NCBI GenBank assembly: GCA_011800805.1
Contig: MPNW01000002.1
Span: 192,324-256,323 of the forward strand
DNA: 64,000 nt
Direction of reading: 5' to 3'
Source of the DNA: Hirudo medicinalis
Lineage: Eukaryota; Annelida; Clitellata; Hirudinida; Hirudinidae
Shown piece by piece: positions 34,301 through 45,560 of the stretch (the stretch's first letter is position 1; each line of letters opens with the position of its first letter). The notes under the pieces were generated by a model. That model saw only the letters and a list, made by a program, of their open reading frames with translations, made no database searches and was not told the DNA's origin. The translations under genes and the position numbers were made by a program.

Positions 34301-37300
34301 CTCAGATATTCTCGAGGCAACCGACCAGGGAAGACTCACACTTCTCATCCTGCTTGATTTATCGGCAGCATTTGACACCATGGACCACGACATACTTTGC
34401 CGGAGATTGCAGTCTTCCTTTGGCTTTGACGGACCAGCACTCAACTGGCTCCGGTCCTATCTCATCGGATGAGAATGCCAGATCAAGATTGGTGACACAA
34501 CTTTGTCGAGGGTTTTGTCAATCTGCGGTATTCCTCAGGGATCGGTTCTCGGTCCAACCCTCTTCTCAATATATACTGCAAACCTGTCAAGAATCATGTC
34601 AGGGACATGACATTTGTACATTTTGTTTTTATGCACGGAGGGATGTGTGTGCGTGATGAGGCTGTGTGTTGCATGTTAATGCGAGTGGCTGCTGGTATAT
34701 ATATATATATATGGCGTCGCTTGGCAAGGCAGACAGCGGTTAGAGTTTTTTGGAGTTGTTCAAGTTGGAATTGAGCTGTGAGAGTTGTGAGAGTGATTGG
34801 AGTCGAGCTGTTAGAGTGAAAGTTGGAGCTTGGTGATATTGGTGTCGAGTGAGCTCACGAAGAAGGCAGACGATAGTTGTCTCAGTCAACAGGATAACTG
34901 CGCTGTTATATACGATCAGGATGAAGACTTCGGTGCTATAGCGTTGATAGAAACCTCTCCTATGGTCCCCAGTCGGTTGATAGATGTTGATAGGATAAAT
35001 CATTTGAATCTGAAAGAGCAGGAACAATTGCGTGCTTTACTTGAAATGTTAATTAACTTAACTTAGGATTTGGGGGAATGTAAAATAATGACTCACGAGA
35101 TTAAAATAGTTCCGGAATTTGTACCTAAGAGGTTGAGAGCCTACCGGACACGGGAGTTATTAAGAGGAAAGGTGTCACAACAGATACGTGAGATGTTAGA
35201 TAAAGGTATCATTGTACCTTCCCAGAGTCCCATGGTTAGTCACCTTGTTTGTGTACTAAAGGGACCACATTGGCAGAGAAAGGGATTCGACTAGCTGTAG
35301 ATTATCGGCATGTTAATCGTTATTCGGTTGGAGATCCTTTTCCTATGCCGGATATTCCCGACATGTTACAAAGAGTTAGTGGCTCCAGATATATAAGCTG
35401 CCCGCAGCGGGTACTGGCAGATCCCTGTCAGACCAGAATCCCAATGGCTGACTGCCTTCTCTTGTGACGAGGTTTGTTCGAGTTCATCAGAATGCCCTTC
35501 GGTTTGAAGTCGGCAGGCAGTACCTTCATGCAAGTAGTATCCGAGATCATACGACCGATTCGAGTTTTCACCGAACCTTTCATTGATGATTTTGCAGTTC
35601 ATTCCCATAGTTGGGATGAACATTTGATACACCTGGCGAAGTTCTTTGAAGTGGTTGGGAAGTCAGGATTGACCTTAAACTTGGACAAAAGTCGTTTCGC
35701 CCAGAGTAAAGTTCCCTTTTTGGGACATGTAATTGGCTCCAAGAAGATTGCTCTGGATCCCCTTAAGTTTTCTTTAAGTAGGGAAATTAAACCTCCCTTA
35801 AGTAAAATGGATGTGAAACGACTAATAGGTTTCTTCAGCTATTTTCGGTCTTTTATTCCCAACCTAGCCTGAACTGCCCATGTCATAACAGAGCTGACAA
35901 AGAAGGGCGTACCTAATATGATTTCATGGGAGAAGGAACACCAGGAGGCTTTAGATAAATTAGTACACGATTTGAATCATGCTACCACCCTGAACACTGT
36001 CGATTACAGTAACCCTTTCGGCTTAGCAACAGATGCCAGTGCTGTAGCCTTAGGGTGTTGTTTGTTACAGTGGGATGGGGAGGGTCGAGAGGTACCAACA
36101 TCTTTTGGTAGTTTGAAGCTGTCGTGCACGCAGACGAGGTGGTCTATGATCGAGTGGGAAGCATATGCCGTCGTCTGGGCATTAAACAAATATAGGTCGT
36201 GGATTTTGTTGTCAGAGATGAAGGTGTATTCAGATCACAACCCCCTAACATCCTTGATTAACACCGCAGAGTGCTAAATTGTCCTGCTGGGCGTTAGCCT
36301 TGCAGGAATATAACTTGGATTTTAATTATAAGAAAGGGCAAGATAACATAGCAGCGGACTTCATGTCTAGGATTTAGGTCTTTTGGTTCCTTGTGGGGCA
36401 ATCGCGCGGTGATCTCACTCGGTTATTTTTATTTTAGGTACACAAAGATCGAGGATGAGCAGGAGAAGATCATCGATCATCGCAGTGCATTGATGACGTC
36501 TGCCAATGGATGAAAATCGAGTCGCCTACAACTCAATTCAAACAAATCGGAAGTCATTTGGTTCACAACCCGCCGTCGCAGTCACCAGTGCCCATCTGCG
36601 CCTGTACGATGGGAAATGATTGGATTTCGCCATCTTCCTCAGTTAGAGACCTCGGCGTCTTCCTGGACTCCGACTCGACCATGCACACTCATGTCGGCCA
36701 TATAACATGCGTGTGCTTCATGATGCTGTGACAGATCTGAGCCGTTGCATCATACCTTCCGTTGTTCGCGACTAAAAATCTTGTCACCTCTTTAGTCCTT
36801 TCCAAGCTCGACTACTGCAACTCAGTTCTGGACGGGCTACCCAAAACTCTAACTCGTCAGCAATCCGTCGTCGGATTTGAGCTGCCAGGCTTGTGATGAG
36901 AAAGCACAAATATGACCACATCACCCCCATCCTCAGTGAACTCCATTGGCTGGGGATGGAACGCAGGATTTAATTCAAAGTGACACTTCTAGTTTTCAAA
37001 TGCCTCAAAGAGATGGCTCCCCCGTATCTTGCATCGAAAGTGACTCGCCTCCGTGACCTGCCTAGTCGAAAATGACTCAGATCATCTTCTTCGTCGCTCC
37101 TTTTCGTTCCTGTTGGGTGACTCAAATGCACTGGGGACAGGTCGTTTAGGGTTCCTGGCCCAAGGATCTGGAACCAACTTCCACCTCAGGCCACATCCGC
37201 AGCAACCATTGAAGGCTTTAGAAAGTCTCTCAAGACGCATTTATATGGTGGCCTTGAGGTCCTGTGATTCGGATTTACGCCACCATGAAGATTGTCTTAT

Positions 37301-40300
37301 TTGAATTACAATTTCAAGAAATTCAGAGGATCATATGCATGCAAAATGATAATTAATGAGTTTTATGATGTTAATGGACTGGAAAAAACTGAATCCAACT
37401 GAAAAAAAAGTAACTACAAATAATATAAAAAATTATTTGTAAAGAAGATGTTTTCAATGTAACAAGCAATATTTAGTGTTGCACTTAATTAACAAGAAAA
37501 AGTTAATAGTTGCATTAAGAAGGAAGGAAATAAGAATTTCTTGCAACATGAGATTTTGTAACAAAATTGGTTAAGAGAACATTTTGATGAGATCAGATGC
37601 TACACAAAGTCTCATGTTGCAAACAATCTATGACTTCCAACTAAACTGCAATTAACTAAATCTTGAAAAACAATAATGCAGTAAAACAAGTCATCTTAAA
37701 CCTTCAATAAGCCAAAAATCTCAAACCATGCATTTAAAGATTGTGCACAAGTCCACTGCTCTGCACAAAACATAATTAATACCTTGACTTAGGAATTACT
37801 TCTTAATTATTAAATGAAATTAAAAAATGTCAGAATATAAAGAAATGAGGAAAGCAATGTGCAATGCAAGCATTGAGAAATCAAATGTAGTTATTAAAAT
37901 GACTTCTTAGTCCTAAAAAGTGAATATAAATGTACATATCAGTACACACCTTTTTCAAGTATCAAGTGTTTTCTTTATTTGTAAAGTTAAATATTTCAGA
38001 AAAAAAATGCAATGACATCTCAAAACAGCACTGCATTCCTCAATCAACAAAATAAATTCTTGAATGATTAACATAACTAATTCACGTTACTATTAGTAAT
38101 AATTAACATATATAATATCATGTAATTATGCAATATATTTTTTTTAATGCTATTATAATAATTATAATAATTTATATAATATAAAATGATACTATACCAA
38201 TATATATTTTTAAAATATATATCATAAAAAATGTATTATCATATACAAATATGATTATTACATAATTGAATAATTAGAAATTTAACATAATACCTATTTT
38301 TGATGTTATTTTAGTTTTAGTCATTGGATGTTATTTTAACCATGAATTAAGCAGTGAAAATTAACAATATATAATAAAGATAATATTTATAACAATTGAA
38401 GGACTTAATTAACAATGCCCTTAAGCTAACAAGGCGTTTTGCTTACAGCCTTAAAAAAAAACAAGTCCAAAGATGTAAACATATTTAGTAAACAATTAGC
38501 AAAAAATAATTTGAATATTTTGACAGAAAATGATAAGATGATAATAATATTCATTTAAGTTGTTTCTGAGTCATAAACATTTATTTTACTGCATAATAAT
38601 ACATAGTTAAAGCCTGAAATAGGCAATATACGATAAACATCGGGCACGTTACAAGCATTTATTTTGAGCTCATTTTGAGCTAATCCCTTACTTTAAGGGA
38701 TTTCAGCTCCCCAAAGAACAAATCTCAAGTAGCATTCTCGAATGGCTCATATGGAGCCTCAAGTATCTCGGGATGCATTAGGAGGACCTCGGAAGACAGA
38801 GGAACTAGGGGATTGAAAGCGTGAGAGCAAAAGTTGTAACTAAATAGCAAGCCTCCACCAGTATTACAAGCCACAAAAGACTTTTCAAGTAACCTCTACA
38901 GAAAAATGCTGGGATTGAAGTCAGGACTCTTCAAATTCCTATATCTTACCGTAAGCCAGACAGCAAGAAGCTGTAAAAATGTTGTAACAATAACATTTTC
39001 CAGCATTTCCAGCACTGAACAAATATAACTTGAAGAAAGAACCTCAAACAACACAAAAAATTTGTATTGCAGTTGCATTCATAAATAGAAAAATTATAAC
39101 CTCAGAGAAGCTGAAGAACAGTCCAATTGCACCAACAGCCCTGACAAGTTGATGAAGCTGTGGCTCAATGACCATCCAGCAGTCGTTCACGGGGCACACG
39201 TTATCTCCTGTAGAGTTGATGTGTTCCTCATCTCCATAGCAACATTGCCACATCACCCCACTTGCATTGCACAAATCAGAGTACTGAACATAACATTTCT
39301 AATTTTAGTGGAAGTCGATTTTAATCCAAATACAATGGAATAAAATTAAAAACTAACGCATGTGGGATGGCCGTAGTCAAGACGAGAGACATTGTTGATC
39401 TGATAGTCTTTGTCCATGCCACAACAACTAAGCATGATTTGAGTCTTGTTTCTCAGACTAGGAGAAGCCAACTTCCAACCCAAGTAGAAAAAATCTTTTT
39501 GTTGCTCATCTGTCAAAGCCAAGCAGGCACAGGCAACAGAAAATTGCAGAAGGAAGATCAAGAAGAGAATAACCATATACTGAATGATAAGCTCAGGAAA
39601 ACAAGTTCTGATATTCCATAAATTTATGCAATAACTAATACTTCAAAGATTATCACAATTTTAATGTAATTACATCAAATTCGTAAGATAAAGCAGAATA
39701 GAATACAATGCAATATCATCAAGTAGGTGAGCAACCCCTCATCTTTATAATGCAGTATAATGCGGTATAATGTGGTATAATGCAGTATGTTGTCTAACCA
39801 TTCCCTCACATAACATTCAGTTGATCATTCAAAAGATACAAAAAAGAGCAACACTTGGTGATGTTTCACAGCTCCAAAGAGTCCCACTATGGCAATCATT
39901 GCAAGGAAGACACCACAAGCTATGATGCCACTAATCACAGGAATGGTCGTGATTATCGCCAGTGCCTTAGCATAAGCTGCCAAACATACCAGCATTGCCC
40001 CAACACACTTGAACAAAATTAAAAATTAATTAAATAGCAGCTTTCAATCATATCAATCTTAATCAGGAATCATAAATTCTAAAACTGCTTAACGGCATCT
40101 CAAAAATGCATATTCAAATTAGTAACTAGACAAATGTACCGAGCATATTGAATCTATGTTTTCAAGTCCCACATCAGCCTTAACATGTCGGCCTCATTCA
40201 GGCATCCAAGGCCTCAAACACTCTATTTAAAAATAAATGTTATAACTTACAAAGTAGAGAATATTTAAAAGTATGAGAGTGTTCCTAGAACACATAAAAC

Positions 40301-40313
40301 CTCCGCAAGCCAT
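31319..40313 (-). CDS. TSPAN13/31-like: tetraspanin, TSPAN13/31 type, with two alternative last exons
   Basis: Four-pass membrane organiser. Exons on the minus strand are 40313-40251 (MACGGFMCSRN..., the start typical of this subfamily), 40007-39840 (second and third membrane helices), 39579-39358 (large extracellular loop with LSCCG), 39283-39101 (QCC, conserved CPVND and the last helix), and then either 38970-38896 or 31393-31319. Both last exons are 75 nt, start in phase 0 and end in a stop. The distal one encodes IVGIWLTFRYRNQ then KDPRANPSAFL, the canonical tail of TSPAN13/31. The proximal one encodes LLAVWLTVRYRNL then KSPDFNPSIFL. Either form is 236 residues. The roughly 7.5 kb between the two ends carries a LINE split by a Gypsy element. 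The gene is head-to-head with MED10, about 0.7 kb between start codons. Confidence 0.88.
31394..32700. other. tetraspanin intron, no other feature seen
   Basis: AT-rich sequence between the distal last exon and the LINE insertion. Frames here (for example 32345-32602) have no recognisable motif. The LINE-like sequence appears to begin shortly after 32700. Confidence 0.5.
32720..37330 (+). mobile_element. CR1/L2-like LINE, degraded, interrupted by a Gypsy element
   Basis: The endonuclease start is seen at about 32895 (FGLLNIRSLNNKIDNLLDL) with LTETCHDSVSQ and SLIDLARPRT after it. The reverse transcriptase follows on the plus strand at about 33950-34615: SLDPIPTWLLKK, ITPILKKPNLD, PISNLSVISKLLERL, LILLDLSAAFDTMDHDI and GIPQGSVLGPTLFSIYTA. 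The sequence is then split by about 1.8 kb of Gypsy DNA and resumes near 36430 with the C-terminal part (CIDDVCQWMK, SVRDLGVFLDS, LVLSKLDYCNSVLDGLP and, at about 37140-37250, RSFRVPGPRIWNQLP). Many stops and frame shifts make it inactive. The YADD box region is not found on either side of the insertion. The element is sense to the window and antisense to the tetraspanin gene. Confidence 0.85.
34615..36415 (+). mobile_element. Gypsy retroelement inserted in the LINE
   Basis: The left part (about 34615-34830) looks like an LTR and leader; it includes a TA microsatellite near 34698. Pol follows: a linker (LNLKEQEQLRALLEML), RT start (IVPEFVPKRLRAYRTREL), LAVDYRHVNRYSVGDPFPMP, LFEFIRMPFGLKSAGSTFMQ, the catalytic box FIDDFAV (YxDD type with Phe), NLDKSRFAQSKVPFLGHVIG, then RNase H (LATDASAVALGCCLLQWDG, KVYSDHNPLTSL). 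It ends QDNIAADFMSRI and a stop at about 36379. No integrase follows and no clear 3' LTR was found. Frame shifts near 35285, 35400-35470 and 36275, and a TGA near 35870, break it. Confidence 0.85.
37331..38895. other. tetraspanin intron or alternative 3' region, no other feature seen
   Basis: Very AT-rich DNA, including TA-rich runs near 38120-38240. This is the 3' flank for the proximal tetraspanin end. I saw no gene or recognisable repeat. Confidence 0.5.
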
Positions 40314-41010
40314 AATTTTCCGCAGCAAACCGCAAGCCAAAAGATGGCAAAAACACCGGATGATACCACAAGTGCGACTGGGCGTCACATGTTAGATACA
40401 GCAAAGGGAACATCTAAAGCGTTTATTCAATGGTTAATGTTGTTAATTATTTACTGTAACTTTTAAAATTGACCGTTATTTTAACAGCATTTTTATTAAT
40501 GAATTTACACTTTTTGCAAGTTACATATATATTCGATTTTTTTTTAATATCTTTTGTTTTGTGTTTTTTTTTAATTAATTATTATTCTTTGATCAACTTC
40601 ATTTAAAAAGAAAGCAAATTGCTAAGAACTTTTTGCGTTGTGGAAAATCTCAAAAAACTATCATCAAGACTGAGTTTGATTTATCTTAAAAGTGGTGCAT
40701 CAAGGTTATCCCTTTTTACAATAATAAAAACAGAATAGTGATGAATAGAATTTTGATAATTTAGGAAAAGGCCACAATGAATAATATTTTGCAGCTATTT
40801 TGAATGAATACAAGTTAGAACTAAATTGTCCATAGCATGTTAATCTTTTAATATTAAATTAAATAATATCAATATTTTTTAAAAAGTATGTTTTACAAAT
40901 ATAAATTGAATCGCTGTCTACTTTGTTAGACTTTTGTTTATGTCGTTGACTTGCACTCCGCTGTTTGGAATTTTGCCGTTTGAAGATTCGACGCTTTCTG
41001 AGTCTCAGCG
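40314..41010. promoter_or_regulatory. shared upstream region of the tetraspanin gene and MED10
   Basis: The two start codons face away from each other across 697 bp. The region is AT-rich, with T-rich runs near 40540-40580. No TATA box or CpG-like island stands out. A bidirectional promoter is possible but is an inference from geometry alone. Confidence 0.35.
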
Positions 41011-41678
41011 ATGGCAGACTCAAATTCAAAGTTTGAATTGTTGGAACAGCAGTTAGAAATGTTTATAGAGGACGCTAGACAGATAGGGATTATTGTTGCG
41101 GATATGACACCAATGGGGCAAAACGTTCTAAATCAAAAGCTGTTAGTATCTTCCCAAATACAACTATAATCTATAATGGAATATATGTATTAAAACTACA
41201 AATTTATTATTTAATAATTCCCCTCATTAAAGAAATCAGTTGGTCATTGGACTGCAAGATATTGACAAATTACGGCCGAGTGTTCAGGATGTGATGATCC
41301 CCCCAGAGGTGTTTGAGTAAGTTAATTTATTGGGTCTTAATGCTAACTTGAGATTACCGAATTTTTTATATAGGATTTTATAATTAAATGTACTTCCAGG
41401 TATATAGATGAAGGAAAGAATCCACAGCTATATACAAAAGACTGCATGGAAAAAGCTCTGGCAAAGAATGAAGAAGTCAAAGGAAAAATTGATGCTCTGA
41501 AAGTAAGAATTTGCATCAATGTTTGACTCAAAACTAAAGAATTATCAAGTAAACTTTATTTTCAAATAATTTGCAGAAATTCAAAACACTTCTGACAGTC
41601 GAACTTAGTAAGGTATTCCCAAATGAGATGGCCAAATATCGTCAGTTGAGAGGAGATGATAGACCATTGGATAGATGA
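41011..41678 (+). CDS. MED10: Mediator complex subunit 10
   Basis: MED10 is a small essential subunit of the middle module of Mediator, which links transcription activators to RNA polymerase II in the nucleus. Four exons join in frame: 41011-41141, 41233-41316, 41400-41502 and 41577-41678, giving 139 residues, close to the usual length of about 135. Recognisable stretches are FELLEQQLEMFIEDARQIGI, MTPMGQNVLNQKLNQL, GLQDIDKLRP, VMIPPEVFEYIDEGKNPQLY and CMEKALAKNEEVKGK, then VFPNEMAKYRQLRG near the end. The start is the ATG after CAGCG at 41011. An AATAAA lies at about 41707. The gene converges on BCCIP, whose stop is only about 160 bp away. Confidence 0.95.
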
Positions 41679-41840
41679 TGTTTTAGAACCCTTTCTGTTT
41701 CTCTGTAAATAAAATCCCGAAACTATGCATGTATGGTTAATGACACTTGTTGCCATCAATGCTCCAAAAACGAAGTCGGAATCATGCATTCTTTCACATT
41801 ATATTTGTAAGCAGAAATTAACCGATATCCATCAACAAAT

Positions 41841-43285
41841 TTATTCACAAAGTTCCTTGATTTGGTTCATGATCAAAGGGATCTTTTGCGCCTCCACAAT
41901 CATGACTGTTCTGATGGGCTCCCTCTCGGTCGGGAGCAATTGCTCTGATGAAGTCATTTCGACAAGGCTATCTTGCTGACCTTTCACAGAGTAATCAAAG
42001 GAGAAGAGACAATTCTGCAATTCAGAAATTCATTGAATTGGATTTGAACGTATGATTTGAGCTTTATGAAGGTGCTGAAAACCTGGTGGAAGACTTCATC
42101 CTCAGGGTTGATAAACTCTCTTGTTGCATTTTTCTTGGATTTCTTATCATTAGCTTTCTTACCACAGGCAATACTTCCTCTGGCTATAATGAAAAATTTT
42201 GAGAACTCATACTTCATTTTTTTCTTGTTTGCTCTCTCCAGATCTTTCCTGAAATGCAACAGCATGAAACCATGTTTTAAGCAGCAGACATTTGCTTATT
42301 TGAGAAGTTAGACAAACCTATGAAAAGAGGTTTGGATGACTCAAAATTCTACTCACCACAGTGACTCAAAGTTTGGCAAAGCAACTTGTGGTGCTGCAAG
42401 AATTCGCTCATTAATGAGGTAGCCAATCTTTTCATTTGGATCAGATAGGATGCTTTCAAATTCCTTTGCTCCATCCTTACAATTTTCCTTGCATTTTTGA
42501 TCCAAGAATGAGCATAATTCTTTGACAAATTGTAAGTGCTGAAAGCAAAAAAGTATTATTCTTCATGCCACATTTGCCCAGAGTTTCAAATTAAACCAAC
42601 CTTTTTATCTGTGATATTAATGACAGTGAGCATGCCAAAGACGGGGTCATCACTTTCATCGTCATCATCATCGTCACACTCATCATCATAGATTTGCTAC
42701 AAATTTTAAAATTATGAAAGCCTGCTACACTTTGAATTCCAGACTGAGTCTTACATGTAACACACTTCCAATGTAATTCTGGGACACAACTTGATTAGCC
42801 ATTTCAGAAATATCTATGCCTGATTGGAGAAAGAGCTGCAAATATAGATTATAATTACCATTTCATTGAAATACTCTAGTTTAAGACTCAAATTTTGAAA
42901 AATCTAATAAAGCTAACTTGTTTAAGCAGAAGCTGAATTCCGCTTATGTCAGAGTCATCAGGAGATCTTCCTTCAAAATCGACATTCAGAACCTGTAATG
43001 TATTGCAATATTTAAGATATTAAATATTGTTGCTATCTGGAATAACTCATTTACGAAGGTACATCCCATTGCATCTCTTAAGCATTAAGATACATCAAAG
43101 ATAACTACTACTGCGATAGATGCCATAATTCATTAAGCTTTCACTGCTTGAGTTATTGCTATTGTTAATGTATTTTATTCTACTCAGATTCCAAGTAAAT
43201 ATGTACGATCGTCAACATTTAATTTTATTCGCGATATAAATAGACAAACCTCATTAACGCAATCCATTTCGCTATCACTGCCCAT
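41841..43285 (-). CDS. BCCIP: BRCA2 and CDKN1A-interacting protein
   Basis: BCCIP binds p21 (CDKN1A) and BRCA2 in vertebrates and has a role in large ribosomal subunit assembly as the Bcp1 relative. Seven minus-strand exons join in frame: 43285-43250, 42992-42918, 42835-42755, 42696-42601, 42538-42357, 42248-42083 and 42014-41841. They total 810 nt or 269 residues, a little short of the human protein. The acidic N-terminus (MGSDSEMDCVNE), NVDFEGRSPDDSDISGIQ, QNYIGSVLHQIYDDE followed by an Asp run, GMLTVINITDKKHLQF, NERILAAPQVALPNFESLW, FINPEDEVFHQ and the C-terminal EPIRTVMIVEAQKIPLIM all fit the family. The stop TAA lies inside GAATAAAT, so the codon overlaps a polyadenylation-type hexamer. 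Confidence 0.94.
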
Positions 43286-45560
43286 TTTTCACAATCTACA
43301 ACGCTGGATTAGGCGGACGGGAGCAAGGCCCTGTCTAACCAAAACACAGAAAGTTATTAATTATTTTTATGTTATATTGATTTTAAATTATTAATATGTA
43401 GCAATCGTATGCTTAAAAAATTAGATTTATTTAAACAAGTGACATGATATGGTATTAAAAATAATTTTTATGTTACCATTCCATCTCGTTCTAATTTCTA
43501 ACTTTGTAAGTCATGGGTTGAAAAAACGACTTTTCATTAATGATAATGATATTAAATCCGAGTTTTATCACAGAGAATTCCATTGGAATTTAAAGACAAA
43601 ATTTAAACTTTTCTAAAGTAAACTTAATGGAAACTCCCATGGACCTACCATCCAGTATCGAGGGAGCCTGTGGCTGGTGACCTTAGATCTCGCCTTCCTG
43701 TAAATGCTCATCAAGAGTGAAATACAGGTTAGAAGGAGCGTGGTCTTTGAGAAACTTAAATACTACTTTAATTGCTTATTTTCAATTGCTTGTTTAAATA
43801 GGTTGTTCGTTGTCTAATGCTCATTTTTGATGTAAATTATATTGGTAGCCATAGTGATAAGACGCTGAAGCTGCTCGGGGCAACTGGAGGATAACCAGGT
43901 TCAGAATTGACTAAATAATAGGGCTGCTATAAGAAACCTTCGGTAGGCGATACTTCGAATTTCCTTGAGGAGTGGCCACTGAATATAGTCTAAATCAAGC
44001 CAGACCCCAGGTTATAAAAGAATCGTACCAGCTGAATGAGATCGGAGCAAATTTCAATCGGCTTAGAAAAGTGTTTTCTGAAGCTCGGTCGGTCGAGCGC
44101 CACATTATTAACGACCTCGGTCTTGCTGGCATTCAATAGGACACGTCTGCTAAACATCCAGTCACTGATGGCTCAGGATCCTTGCAGAGAAAGCCTCTGG
44201 CCAAATAGTTAATTGAAGAAACATAGACCAGCCTCTTGATATTCTTATAAATTCGTAAATTAGAAAAGGTCAGAGGCGCAGCTAGGGGTTTTGGCGCCCG
44301 GGCCGAAATAATTTGGCGTCTCCCCCGCCTAACATTATCAATTTGGCGCCTCCTAGGCATGGCGACCCCCTGAATAGAATGTAAAACGTTCTACTCTTAG
44401 GAACAACGTGGGAAAAGGCAAGACTTCTAAGAATGACTAGCAGTTGTTTTCGGGGAATTGAACACTTTCTAACTGTTACAAAATCATCTGACTTTCTGAT
44501 TGTTAGTTTCCATAGGCGTAGCCACGGGGGTAATTAATATTTGTTTATTAACCCATATTCGGCTGGCGTCAGTTTAAACTTACGATCGTAAAACATTTGG
44601 TTTCTGGGTAAATATAAATTTAATCCTTTTTTCTAAATCTTAATTTCATTCAGTAAGTTGTCCACGATGTCTTAAACCTTTTTTTTTAAATTTTATAATT
44701 TTTGTTTGAGCTTGCATTATCAGCCATATTGGAAATTTGATGAAATGAATTTTTCTAGTTAAAAAACGTAAGTAAATTTTTTTTAATATAGTATTAATTA
44801 AAAAAATTTCGCTAGAGTCTATTTAAGTCTCTGAATGTCGGGGTTTTTTTTCGAATATTGTAGGCCAGAATAGTGGTATTGAAAATTTTCGTCTGTCAAT
44901 TTAAACTGACGCTAGCCTGTGCATAGGTTATTTTGCTACGCCGCGCAATAGATTTAGTACAATAATAAGTAATATGTACTTTGTAAATAATAACGGCACG
45001 GGGGGCAACGGCAATGGCTGAGTTTCGACTGCACCACCCTAGACTTTTCGAAATGTGTACATCGAAGAGTTAGAAATCAAATTTTGGCATTTGATATAGC
45101 GCTTCGATTGACGTGCAACAGATTTGAGCCACACATCAAAGAGAATCACATTACCAGGCCCTCAACAAGTCATGCCTGTTCTTCAGATCGGTTAGTTATT
45201 TCTTTTGATCCGAATAATATATACGGAACTACTCCGAGACCATAGCATATTGTTCGTGCATTGCGCTAACTTTTGCATCAACTTGCTGGTACTACGTTCA
45301 TTCACGATTGTTATTTATTGAAAATCATGTTAACGGTAAATTCTTGGATTCGCAAACATCTCGGTGATTTCTTTATTAGTTATTTGTTTTATTTAACTGA
45401 TTAAATCGCATCGTAAATAATCAATCTGAACAAGTTGTTAGGACAACCATTTGCCTAGCGCTCCTTTCCAAGTCTCATTGCGTGAGCTGGCTTGACGCAT
45501 CAGGAGGTTGTGTCACCCTTGCTTGAATCCGTCGCTTTGAGGCTTGCTAAATTAACTTGC
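43286..45560. other. intergenic DNA with transposon debris
   Basis: Besides the LINE remnant at 43830-44175, there is a GC-rich island at 44275-44365 (GGCGCAGCTAGGGGTTTTGG, GGCGCCCGGGCC, TTTGGCGCCTCC) and a copy of the string CATAGGCGTAGCCACGGGGG near 44512. Both look like transposon ends. No terminal inverted pair could be confirmed. The remainder is AT-rich with no gene. Confidence 0.4.
43830..44175 (-). mobile_element. LINE remnant (RT C-terminal part)
   Basis: On the minus strand a frame reads WMFSRRVLLNASKTEVVNNV and PIEICSDLIQL, then (shifted) NLG and, nearer 43850, PEQLQRLI. This order matches the WM..N.L.LN..KTE ... VRNLG ... LQR block of CR1/Jockey-type reverse transcriptases. It is short and broken. 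Confidence 0.5.

Noticed and set aside
34690..34715. TATATATATA at 34695-34712 as a TATA box of the Gypsy LTR
   Set aside because: It is a plain TA microsatellite; position in the LTR-like segment fits a promoter but nothing else supports it.
44275..45010. A complete DNA transposon at 44275-45010
   Set aside because: Strings typical of transposon ends occur, but I could not pair inverted ends or find a target duplication.
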